Assembly: GCA_963989385.1 (NCBI GenBank)
Contig: OZ022502.1
Span: 10,059,001-10,123,000 of the forward strand
DNA length: 64,000 nt
Reading direction: 5' to 3'
Origin: Ctena decussata
Lineage: Eukaryota; Mollusca; Bivalvia; Lucinida; Lucinidae
The translations under genes and the position numbers were made by a program. The notes under the pieces are model-generated. The model worked only from the letters and a program-made list of their open reading frames with translations, was not told the DNA's origin and ran no database searches. Shown piece after piece: positions 52,058 to 54,558 of the stretch. The number at the start of each line of letters is the position of its first letter. Position 1 is the stretch's first letter.

Positions 52058-53139
52058 ACATTGATTTTCCATTTGAAGCATATTCATTCATATGTTCAGT
52101 GTGTTAGTAAAATACACACATTGCTGGCATGTTGAATACACAAAGTACGCACTTCATCCCCGTATTTTACAACATAAAACCTTGGGAAATGTTTAGGTTT
52201 GAAAAGCTATTACTTAGCCACGATAAAAATAATAGTATGAGACTTCTTCATGCACATTTTCAACAACCAGTAATAAATGTAGTTAATTACCTCCCTTTCA
52301 TCTGTTTCCACTCCTGTACAGAGCCATCACTATACAGTCTACCTAAGTGGAGAGCCATCAACCTTAGAAATAGCTGGAAGCTGGTCTCATGGTCATTTCT
52401 GAAACAATGTCAGATCAGAAACTACTGTAAACAGGGGAAGGAAGGGTTACACTTTGACTGATTTTTTACCTTTGACTGATCTTGATAAAATTTATGTATT
52501 ACGATGCTTGGCATTTAGCAATTTCATGCAAGCCCATCACTAAATTTACAGTTTCACATACAATCATGGGACTTCAAATTTCATATGGGGCCTTAATCTT
52601 TAAAGCAAAGCAGGTGGTCCAAAGCATTTGAAAAGGTTAAGGACACAGGATTCTGCAATGCAGCAGCTGCAGTCCTAAGGATACAGACCTAACCAGGTAG
52701 CAATATTGTAACATCAATGGTCTGGCCATTAATGGTATCATAAAACCATACATATACCCTATATGTGACTGAGCATGATAGGCCGGGGTGGAAATGAGGA
52801 CAAGGGGATGGATGGTTTAAAGTTTAAAGGGCCTTTCAACAGTATTAGTTTAGTTTGAGCAACTGGGAATGAGTGAGAAGATAGGGCAGACAAAATAATT
52901 CAGATGCAAGGGAAAAATCGCAACTCTGTCAAGACTCACAACTTGTGAACTGTGAATTTTGAGTCCAAAGTGTTAATCCCTGGTCCAACAAAATGGGCAT
53001 CAAGCATGCACACACAAGTTAAAACTTACCCTGGTTGCCCCATTACAAATTTCTTGCACTGATGAAAGAGACCTGCTACTGTCTGGTTAATACTAGCTAG
53101 ACCTTCAACTCCCAAAGTGCTCAGCTGAAATGTGTTGTT
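6507..53139 (-). CDS. MMS22L: MMS22L (MMS22-like DNA repair protein), middle and C-terminal part in 19 exons
   Basis: MMS22L forms a nuclear complex with TONSL that binds new histones and RAD51 at stalled or broken replication forks and promotes homologous recombination. Reading the minus strand from 53139 leftwards I find 19 exons, all with AG/GT borders and fully consistent phases, totalling 2237 nt (about 745 residues). The match to vertebrate MMS22L, compared from memory, is clear in several places: WKQMKGR followed by FYSKFHQRR, then VIWRGAF, then EKQLDVGFLAQK, then EGTQEVF, then SENELRTTLSIMQ, and near the end LAVLHKEVVIGVI and KRGIGIDKRLR. Coverage runs from roughly human residue 470 to about 30 residues before the C-terminus. 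5' exons lie right of the window. Introns are packed with mobile DNA, and the intron upstream of 53139 carries a complete retroelement in the same orientation. Confidence 0.93.
6699..7662. other. MMS22L intron, unique DNA
   Basis: AT-rich intron sequence. No exon, RNA gene or clear repeat is visible. It ends with TACTTAC (7656-7662), the left copy of the target duplication of the MITE that follows. Confidence 0.5.
7663..7883. mobile_element. Hairpin MITE, family E, inserted at a splice donor
   Basis: A 221-bp foldback with ends CACAGGGTATAATCGATTCC. It is flanked by perfect 7-bp duplications TACTTAC (7656-7662 and 7884-7890). On the gene strand the duplicated target is GTAAGTA, the donor of MMS22L exon w18, so the donor motif is now present on both sides of the element. 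Confidence 0.9.
7891..8022 (-). CDS. MMS22L: MMS22L exon w18, flanked tightly by two transposons
   Basis: Acceptor CTTTTGTTTTCAG, donor GTAAGT. It encodes DASVLLPWCLDYLLLLPDTS and continues to VLDAFISLSCP. The LLLP...L motif fits the vertebrate ELLLPGILKCLVL segment. A family-E MITE abuts the donor: its target duplication TACTTAC is the complement of GTAAGTA. A SINE abuts the polypyrimidine tract. Both natural splice signals remain intact. Confidence 0.85.
8041..8325 (-). mobile_element. tRNA-derived SINE at a polypyrimidine tract
   Basis: A minus-strand copy of the SINE at 5563-5830: GATT-rich tail at 8041, B box complement GGTTTCGAACCC near 8257, tRNA-like head ending near 8322. It is flanked by perfect 14-bp copies of AAACAAAAGGAGAT (8027-8040 and 8326-8339). 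The left copy is the pyrimidine tract of the exon w18 acceptor. Confidence 0.9.
8340..8838. other. MMS22L intron, no feature recognised
   Basis: Unique-looking intron DNA without an exon or a repeat boundary that I can support. Confidence 0.5.
8839..10670 (+). repeat. Pearl-like element, AATACCCCGCC family
   Basis: The left end is AAAGCATCGTAAACGACTGC followed by GTAATACCCCGCCACTG. The right part has GGACGGACGGACAGACAC and a terminal hairpin ATACCCCGTCAC...GTGTGGCGGGGTAT (10639-10668). Its core includes repeats with CCAGGGGCAGATAACCC. The same two ends, inverted, delimit 14650-21278. Pearl elements of bivalves have this layout; they are non-autonomous and probably Helitron-like. No protein is encoded. 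Confidence 0.75.
10687..10745 (-). CDS. MMS22L: MMS22L exon w17 (59 bp)
   Basis: Acceptor TTTGCTGCAG, donor GTGAGA. It encodes GISFILEVVQRTTSTGVLA plus two bases, aligning with the LAFILQLFKETNT segment. It starts 17 bp from the right end of the pearl-like element at 8839-10670. Confidence 0.83.
10950..12920 (+). repeat. Pearl-like element, AGCTCACCTG-ended family, CGGCCATCTTGG core
   Basis: It starts AACAAGAGGCCCAAATGGGC (a small hairpin), then TCGCTCACCTGG, and ends GGGCCAGGTGAGCT after an ACGG-type run. The core is about five 230- to 320-bp repeats, each with AGTAACGGCAGATGGCGGCC. An inverted relative is at 17581-19706. Short open frames here repeat with the core and are not genes. Confidence 0.78.
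12921..13341. other. MMS22L intron, no feature recognised
   Basis: AT-rich intron DNA between a pearl-like element and a MITE. Nothing supportable is seen. Confidence 0.5.
13342..13579. mobile_element. Hairpin MITE, family B (TGAGCCGCGAC ends)
   Basis: A 238-bp inverted repeat. The ends read TGAGCCGCGAC and its complement, with AACCAACAATGTGGTTGTGC in each arm and CAGACTCAGATCAGCCTGGG further in. Other copies are at 22346-22583, 26670-26907 and 32732-32969. This one starts 85 bp from MMS22L exon w16. Confidence 0.85.
13664..13795 (-). CDS. MMS22L: MMS22L exon w16
   Basis: Acceptor GTGTATTTCAG, donor GTAAGT. Exactly 44 codons, ASLSSSFAQQVTKETLMFRQ and then LVIDNFIAVK. The intron before it (8.2 kb) holds the nested palindrome element. 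Confidence 0.88.
14106..14495. mobile_element. Inverted-repeat MITE with an inner perfect hairpin
   Basis: The outer ends ACCGTATTCTACCTAATTAG and the complement of GTCGATTACGGT form an imperfect inverted repeat of about 23 bp. Inside, 14299-14373 is a long hairpin with GAATTTCAAGGTTAAACATC and AGAGAAAAGCTGCTTATAAG arms. A decayed relative may lie near 35085-35135. Confidence 0.65.
15331..21010. mobile_element. 5.7-kb inverted-ended palindrome array nested in a pearl-like element
   Basis: The ends are inverted: GGTGTCATATTATATTTTGA at left and the complement GGTGTCAGATAATATTTTGA at right. Inside are about 17 spaced copies of a palindrome made of GGGTCAAAATATTATA, GC and the mirror TATAATATTTTGACCC, some perfect and some with one or two changes. 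They are separated by about 180-200 bp of AT-rich sequence in two types. (GT)n and poly-G runs sit beside several palindromes. There is no coding capacity. Host repeat sequence resumes directly on both sides, so the borders are well defined. Confidence 0.72.
17581..19706 (-). repeat. Pearl-like element (AGCTCACCTG family) nested in the palindrome array
   Basis: The inverted relative of 10950-12920: it begins AGCTCACCTGGCCCGAAGGG, has an inverted ACGG-type run next to it, repeats of CAAGATGGCCGCC-type units, and ends AGGCCCATTTGGGCCTCTTG. The palindrome array stops at 17580 inside TAGTGTTTTT and resumes at 19707 with TTATTTAAATGTTATCACA, as in uninterrupted units. Confidence 0.8.
21279..21620. 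repeat. Foldback repeat, related to 38975-39290
   Basis: The arms contain GATCTTACACTTGTGGTCAT and TTTCATATGAAATTTATGAA with their complements. The same combination recurs at about 38975-39290. No coding potential. Confidence 0.6.
22024..22071 (-). CDS. MMS22L: MMS22L exon w15 (48 bp)
   Basis: Acceptor CTCTTTCAG, donor GTAAGT. Sixteen codons, KSSTAVSVATYVHPLV. The HP(V/L) matches the conserved HPVLLAL that opens the last third of the protein. Confidence 0.82.
22346..22583. mobile_element. Hairpin MITE, family B
   Basis: A second copy of the family at 13342-13579, slightly decayed at its right end (GTTGCTCA instead of GCGGCTCA). Confidence 0.82.
22584..23006. other. MMS22L intron between exons w14 and w15
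   Basis: Mostly unique. At about 22860-22960 there is a decayed hairpin of the kind seen at 34889-34955 (GCAAACATTG arm). No gene. Confidence 0.45.
23007..23105 (-). CDS. MMS22L: MMS22L exon w14
   Basis: Acceptor TATCTTTGCAG, donor GTAAGT. Exactly 33 codons, FVQGLGKLDFKKSPYVQRKL and then YLPKFPL. It aligns with the LQGM...IGRFLP region of vertebrate MMS22L. Confidence 0.87.
23620..25084 (+). repeat. Pearl-like element with about seven 155- to 170-bp core repeats
   Basis: The units carry GGGGAAATAACTCAAAAAGT and CGTCATGACCTGTTCTACAT. The right end has GGACGGATGG and GACGGACGGACAGACGG runs and then a short hairpin-like end (CCTATATCC...GGGGGATA). The left border is not sharp. Nothing is encoded. 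Confidence 0.68.
25210..25348. mobile_element. Hairpin MITE, family C (GAGGTTATAAAACTT ends)
   Basis: A short foldback with GAGGTTATAAAACTTGAGTA at one end, its complement at the other, and AGCACACTGATTGGCTGCTT in the arms. Relatives are at 38535-38669 and, sharing only the ends, 39416-39650. Confidence 0.75.
25399..25674 (-). mobile_element. tRNA-derived SINE, full length
   Basis: A minus-strand copy with a GGTT-rich tail, B-box complement GGATTCGAACCC and tRNA-like head. It is flanked by perfect copies of GCTATAGTGGTAAA (25385-25398 and 25675-25688). Confidence 0.88.
25554..26047. repeat. 247-bp tandem duplication spanning a SINE head and its flank
   Basis: 25554-25800 and 25801-26047 are near-identical, from TGACAACTGCCCTTCTTGAA (inside the SINE body) through the SINE head into GAGGGTCATAACATTT. 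The second SINE copy is therefore a by-product of segment duplication and not a new insertion. Differences are few (for example GCCAGG against GTCAGG). Confidence 0.88.
26048..26669. other. MMS22L intron with decayed tandem repeats
   Basis: Two or three decayed units share CACTGGTTACTTTATAGTTA-like sequence and end near a GGATGGATG run (26505-26550). It resembles a decayed pearl-like end. No gene. Confidence 0.4.
26670..26907. mobile_element. Hairpin MITE, family B
   Basis: Third copy of the 238-bp foldback with TGAGCCG ends. Confidence 0.85.
26992..27219. mobile_element. Hairpin MITE, family A
   Basis: Second copy of the foldback with GGGGCCGTATTCATAAA ends. Confidence 0.85.
27376..27498 (-). 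CDS. MMS22L: MMS22L exon w13
   Basis: Acceptor GTATTTCAG, donor GTAAGT. Exactly 41 codons, beginning SKQDCPLPSIVNSMIVPHHV and ending TRDSLHL. Confidence 0.87.
27844..28666 (+). repeat. Pearl-like element bounded by GTCGCACCTG inverted ends
   Basis: The ends GTCGCACCTGATTTGCACC and GCACCTTGCTAAAGCAGGTG-CGAC are inverted to each other. The core resembles the CGGCCATCTTGG units of 10950-12920. ACGG runs precede the right end. Confidence 0.65.
28667..29199. other. MMS22L intron with decayed repeat ends
   Basis: A GGATGGATGG-type run near 28755-28785 followed by ATACCCCT hints at a decayed pearl-like end. Otherwise nothing is supportable. Confidence 0.35.
29200..30250 (+). repeat. Tandem array of 145-bp units, each with a 15-bp AGGTCACAGTGACCT palindrome
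   Basis: The palindrome starts at 29475, 29620, 29765, 29910 and 30055, exactly 145 bp apart (the fourth has one change), and in altered form at 29333. Units also carry GACCTGGAGTGGTAAGGTGC and GATATGGGGCTGACC. An ACAGACAGACAG run ends the array. Confidence 0.8.
30343..32724 (+). repeat. Pearl-like element (AGCTCACCTG family) with GGTCAAAGGTCAAAG core
   Basis: It starts AACAAGAGGGCCATGAGGCC, then TCGCTCACCTGA, and ends CTGGCTCAGGTGAGCT after a GGACGACGGAC run. The core is five to six units of about 440 bp with CAAAGAATGACCTTGACCTC and GGTTCTGGAGAAGAAGA. No gene. Confidence 0.78.
32732..32969. mobile_element. Hairpin MITE, family B
   Basis: Fourth copy. It lies 7 bp from the end of the preceding pearl-like element. 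Confidence 0.85.
33204..33374 (-). CDS. MMS22L: MMS22L exon w12
   Basis: Acceptor ATCTTAACAG, donor GTAAGG. Exactly 57 codons, beginning NWKDRLEFRDRVMSYFCDVS and ending CCAPLLFVE. Confidence 0.88.
33748..34277. mobile_element. piggyBac-like MITE with TTAA target duplication
   Basis: The ends AGGGCTACTACACTGTTTTC and the complement of GGAAAAACAGCACAGTAGCC form an inverted repeat with about three mismatches. TTAA stands directly outside both ends (33744-33747 and 34278-34281). TTAA duplication is the hallmark of piggyBac. The 530-bp interior encodes no transposase. Confidence 0.8.
34555..34681 (-). CDS. MMS22L: MMS22L exon w11
   Basis: Acceptor CTTGTTTACAG, donor GTACAT. It encodes PVLQLEEVRSMFTTAEMALP and ends DRTHRKLE, in phase 0. 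The LxEVRSMF part aligns with LSEVKSIF. Confidence 0.9.
34682..35824. other. MMS22L intron with one small hairpin repeat
   Basis: 34889-34955 is a hairpin (CAAACTGCTCCTAAAGGAGC centre, CATTGTAGAC arms) of a family also seen near 40590 and 42640. The rest looks unique and non-coding. Confidence 0.45.
35825..35983 (-). CDS. MMS22L: MMS22L exon w10
   Basis: Acceptor TTTTCATGATAG, donor GTAGGC. It encodes ISCRFLGHMLSMREVTERLQ, then KAWFKCVLHIPDGSQLLAEVTR. The W(F/I)(K/R)CVL pattern matches the family. Confidence 0.9.
36228..37838 (+). repeat. Pearl-like element with about seven core units and a (CA)n run
   Basis: It starts AACAAGAGCATGTGAGCAGA followed by GGCTCACGTATACCCC. Units of about 150-155 bp carry ATGGACAAACAAAGGGAATG and TTCCTGAGAAATCTGTGACA. 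A (CA)n run of about 70 bp (37710-37776) takes the place of the usual ACGG microsatellite, and the end is the hairpin ATACCCCTACA...TACCGGGGGTAT (37807-37838). Confidence 0.75.
37839..38309. other. MMS22L intron, no feature recognised
   Basis: AT-rich intron DNA. One plus-strand open frame of 86 codons (37982-38242) shows no family resemblance and is most likely chance. Confidence 0.45.
38310..38532. mobile_element. Hairpin MITE, family A
   Basis: Third copy of the GGGGCCGTATTCATAAA foldback. The next MITE begins 2 bp later. Confidence 0.85.
38535..38669. mobile_element. Hairpin MITE, family C
   Basis: GAGGTTATAAACTTAAGTAC at one end and the complement AGTTTTATAACCTC at the other, with the same AGCACACTGGTTGGCTGCTT arm as 25210-25348. 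It ends 22 bp from the donor hexamer of MMS22L exon w9. Confidence 0.75.
38698..38790 (-). CDS. MMS22L: MMS22L exon w9
   Basis: Acceptor TCTATTACAG, donor GTAAAC. It encodes SQNRVQNAGETSNKFLAVFQ and then YFALDEGVNS. Two MITEs, back to back (38310-38669), come within 22 bp of its donor hexamer. Confidence 0.87.
38975..39290. repeat. Foldback repeat, related to 21279-21620
   Basis: TTTCATAAATTTCATATGAA arms and the GACATTAACTCCTAAATAAC and GATGTCATATGA sequences recur from the earlier copy. Confidence 0.6.
39416..39650. mobile_element. Hairpin MITE sharing ends with family C
   Basis: The ends are GAGGTTATAA and its complement with GGCCCC outside. The interior has CTCAACTCAGCTGAGCAT palindromes and a hairpin of ATGAAAATGCCAACTAATGT with its complement. 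The core differs from family C. Confidence 0.65.
39651..40389. other. MMS22L intron, no feature recognised
   Basis: Unique-looking, AT-rich, no exon or repeat with clear ends. Confidence 0.45.
40390..40510 (-). CDS. MMS22L: MMS22L exon w8
   Basis: Acceptor TTTTTTTCAG, donor GTAAGT. It encodes LADAVWSNIYPFVWDHSLTL and ends LAAGICLMALKM. The end corresponds to the QLADAAADFTLLAMDM region of vertebrate MMS22L. Confidence 0.9.
40511..42023. other. MMS22L intron between exons w7 and w8
   Basis: Contains a decayed hairpin (40590-40640) and a GAGAGTCC-rich stretch around 41310-41600. No coding exon is seen. Confidence 0.4.
42024..42236. mobile_element. Inverted-repeat MITE, family G (GGTAAATTCGGACAG)
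   Basis: The left end is GGTCAAGTCAGGTAAATTCG and the right end the complement-like GTCCAAAGTTACCC. The middle carries CAGTGAAAACC and GGATTTTCAC arms. A second copy in opposite orientation is at 43660-43885. It stops 12 bp from the donor of MMS22L exon w7. Confidence 0.7.
42255..42313 (-). CDS. MMS22L: MMS22L exon w7 (59 bp)
   Basis: Acceptor GTTTTTTTAG, donor GTACTT. It encodes QVCENNENSFGRGVSVQHS. It is placed by phase: w6 ends with two codon bases and w8 needs one, and only this frame satisfies both. A MITE lies 12 bp beyond its donor. Confidence 0.75.
42942..43472. repeat. 26-bp minisatellite, about 20 units
   Basis: The unit is GTGGTGTCTGGCAGACTGAC followed by AGATTT or AGAATT. Twenty-six is not a multiple of three and the minus-strand unit has no stop in two frames. 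Long minus-strand open frames of 260 and 219 codons therefore run through it with a 26-residue period. One unit has an 8-bp insertion (GTCTGTGG). It lies wholly inside an MMS22L intron. Confidence 0.93.
43660..43885. mobile_element. Inverted-repeat MITE, family G
   Basis: An inverted relative of 42024-42236: GGTCGAGTCTGGTAACTTCG at one end, CGAATTTATTCGACTTTACC at the other. Confidence 0.7.
44073..44163 (-). CDS. MMS22L: MMS22L exon w6
   Basis: Acceptor CATCTACAG, donor GTAAGT. It encodes PGLKSLLTVCSENELRTTLS and then IMQSLVYRF. SENELRT corresponds to the conserved RESELRT. Confidence 0.93.
44270..44560. repeat. Hairpin and A/T homopolymer runs
   Basis: 44276-44343 is a hairpin with ATGTGAGTCAGCTATACAAT and its complement. 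44465-44550 is a run of T followed by a run of A, able to fold on itself. No gene. Confidence 0.6.
44981..45108 (-). CDS. MMS22L: MMS22L exon w5
   Basis: Acceptor TATTTCAG, donor GTAAGT. It encodes EFEADSMDTHNSLWKLILIY and then LEGTQEVFDASQS, matching the conserved DGVQEVFETS segment of MMS22L. The intron upstream of it is about 6 kb of pearl-like repeats. Confidence 0.93.
45725..47914 (+). repeat. Nested AGCTCACCTG-family element, GTTGCCATGGCAACC core
   Basis: It starts ACAGAGGACCATTGGTCCTG and then TAGCTCACCTGA, and ends TTTGGCTCAGGTGAGCT after GACGGATGGACGACG. The core is about four units with GGTTGCCATGGCAACCAGCC. 46350-46860 is an unrelated stretch within the second unit, probably another insertion. 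Confidence 0.72.
48825..50559 (+). repeat. Nested AGCTCACCTG-family element, GACCTAGTGACCTAG core
   Basis: It starts AACAAGAGGTCCATGATGGA followed by GGCTCACCTGA and ends CTGCTCAGGTGAGCT after a GGACGGACGG run. The core is about seven units with TTTGACCTAGTGACCTAGTT, then three CTCTGGCGGCCATTTTGTT units. Confidence 0.75.
51105..51277 (-). CDS. MMS22L: MMS22L exon w4
   Basis: Acceptor TTTTTTCCAAG, donor GTATGC. It encodes GAKLCDFYDMLDYSKISAGK, then SVIWRGAF and EKQLDVGFLAQKM. The W-(K/R)-G and LD(I/V)G(V/F)LA positions are conserved in the family. Confidence 0.95.
51618..51729 (-). CDS. MMS22L: MMS22L exon w3
   Basis: Acceptor TCTTTTTAAG, donor GTATGC. It encodes FYSKFHQRRIQHLAEGGLYN and continues to MATDMEDV. 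The vertebrate counterpart reads IYSKFHQKR at the same place, directly after KGR. Confidence 0.95.
51880..51945. repeat. Hairpin
   Basis: GGAAAACAGTTTCTTCCTCT with GGGGCTGC pairs with the complement after a short AT loop. Possibly a MITE remnant. Confidence 0.6.
51977..52053. repeat. (CT)n microsatellite
   Basis: About 77 bp of CT dinucleotides with one interruption near 52009, between MMS22L exons w2 and w3. Confidence 0.95.
52291..52398 (-). CDS. MMS22L: MMS22L exon w2
   Basis: Acceptor TTGTTTCAG, donor GTAATT. It encodes NDHETSFQLFLRLMALHLGR and ends EWKQMKGR. The WKQxKGR block is one of the clearest matches to vertebrate MMS22L. Confidence 0.93.
53030..53139 (-). CDS. MMS22L: MMS22L exon w1 (first in window)
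   Basis: Acceptor TTTTTACAG, donor GTAAGT. It encodes NNTFQLSTLGVEGLASINQT and continues to GQPG. It ends with two bases of a Gly codon. The retroelement begins 180 bp upstream of this exon. Confidence 0.88.
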
Positions 53140-53319
53140 CTGTAAAAAGGAACAATAATCAGAGCTCCAGACTAGATGAGTCAAGAGAGAGTTTTCTATA
53201 ACTGTGGGATAATTGCTCTATTTCTCATGGAAAGCATATGAGCAGCGACAACACAAAACCAATAAAAGGCCATCGGCCAAGTGTCACCCGACGTTTGAAA
53301 TGTGTCACAATCTTCAGCC
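53140..53319. other. MMS22L intron, left flank of the retroelement
   Basis: Contains a decayed family-D end (AGAGCTCCAGACTAGATGAG, about 53159) and a family-B-like scrap near 53250. The last four bases, AGCC (53316-53319), are the left copy of the retroelement's target duplication. Confidence 0.7.
53316..53319. other. Target-site duplication, left copy (AGCC)
   Basis: AGCC directly precedes the TG of the left LTR and recurs at 63678-63681. Four to six bases are usual for Ty3/gypsy integrases. Confidence 0.9.
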
Positions 53320-53850
53320 TGTACCACAGCAGATGAAGAACACTTAATAAATTATAATAATTTATTAATCAACGGTTTAGCTTCTAACAAGCCTCAGAGA
53401 ACAACTGCCGGGACAGAGGAAACATACAGGCTTTTATACTCATGACCACTTATGATTATGGACGTCATATTCTGGTCCTCGTGCTTCCTGTCACGTTGTG
53501 GTCAATTAGAAAATCATGACTTTGGCCTAAGAGGGTCACTAATTGAGGTGTGCCTTTATTTTTAGCCATGATCAAGGAAGTTCATGTCACAGTTATATAA
53601 AACAAATGCGGTATTTCTCAATTAGTGTCCACTCTGGCACAATTTTATAAGATATAGCCAGAACATGTTTCTCGCCTGTCCACGACTCTGCTTATATTCA
53701 TTTACAGTTTCAATTTCAAAATAACAGAATATTCACAATTTCAGAATTCTCAGATTATTCACAAAATATCATAAAATATTCCCAAAAGATCATATCATAA
53801 AGTATGCATAATACATACTTTAAACATGCAGAAAGCACGTCTGTGTTACA
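53320..53850 (-). repeat. 3' LTR (left), 531 bp
   Basis: It begins TGTACC and ends GTTACA on the plus strand, so it has TG...CA borders. It is identical by eye to 63147-63677. For the element's minus-strand RNA this copy supplies the poly(A) signal AATAAA at 53361-53366. Confidence 0.97.
53361..53366 (-). terminator. Poly(A) signal in the 3' LTR
   Basis: AATAAA on the minus strand (plus TTTATT), about 65 nt downstream of the TATA box of the same LTR. Cleavage would be expected within the next 10-30 nt, close to the end of the LTR. Confidence 0.65.
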
Positions 53851-53862
53851 TACCCTCCCTGC
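53851..53862 (-). other. Polypurine tract
   Basis: On the minus strand GCAGGGAGGGTA stands directly before the 3' LTR. This is the purine-rich primer for plus-strand DNA synthesis. Confidence 0.8.
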
Positions 53863-54089
53863 GTATGAAAAAATTACGATAACAATTGATTAGCGTAATT
53901 TTTCAACTGCTCATGGAATTAAAATAAACACAGTCAGTGCTTTCTGATTTCAAGTCACATTCGCCTCACATATTTACAAGTTCATCAAATTGTTTCAAGT
54001 CAACATTGTCTCTTATTAGAACAAGTCATCTTAGCTAATATTTTAAGCTGCTTCATTTCCTCTACGACGTTGTTCCAGAAAGACGTTAC

Positions 54090-54260
54090 AGTGGTACCAG
54101 ATAACATGTATAATATGCTACCCCTCAATGAGGTGCCTTATGTCATGGCCCCTCTTGTTGTACCAGATAACATAGGTAATATTATCCATCTGTTGTACCA
54201 GGTAACATAGGTAATGCTACCCATCTGTTGTACCAGGTAACATAGGTAATGTTACCCCTC
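54090..54260 (-). repeat. 35-bp tandem repeats in the env 3' untranslated region
   Basis: Three adjacent 35-bp units (54156-54190, 54191-54225, 54226-54260) begin TGTTGTACCAGGTAACATAG; the first has a few changes. A fourth, decayed unit is at 54090-54124. They lie between the env stop and the polypurine tract, present in every predicted transcript. Confidence 0.85.
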
Positions 54261-54558
54261 GTTGATCGTATAGTGGTAAGTTGTATAGTCAGTATATAAG
54301 CTTGCTGTGAAACATCGAGGTTCGATTTGAACTCTCTTCTTCTAAGTTGGAGTTAACAACAAGAAATATCACAAGTGTCCCTGTCTTATCAAAGTTTCTA
54401 ACATTTGTAAATTTCCTCTGCTATCAACAGAACTTTCTATCATAAATGTTTTGCATAATGTTATGATAAACTTAATAAACAGCACAGTGTCACGTAGATA
54501 CAAGCACAGTTGGCCGAAATCCAATTTGTGATAAACTCACTTTGTCTACTGAACACTT

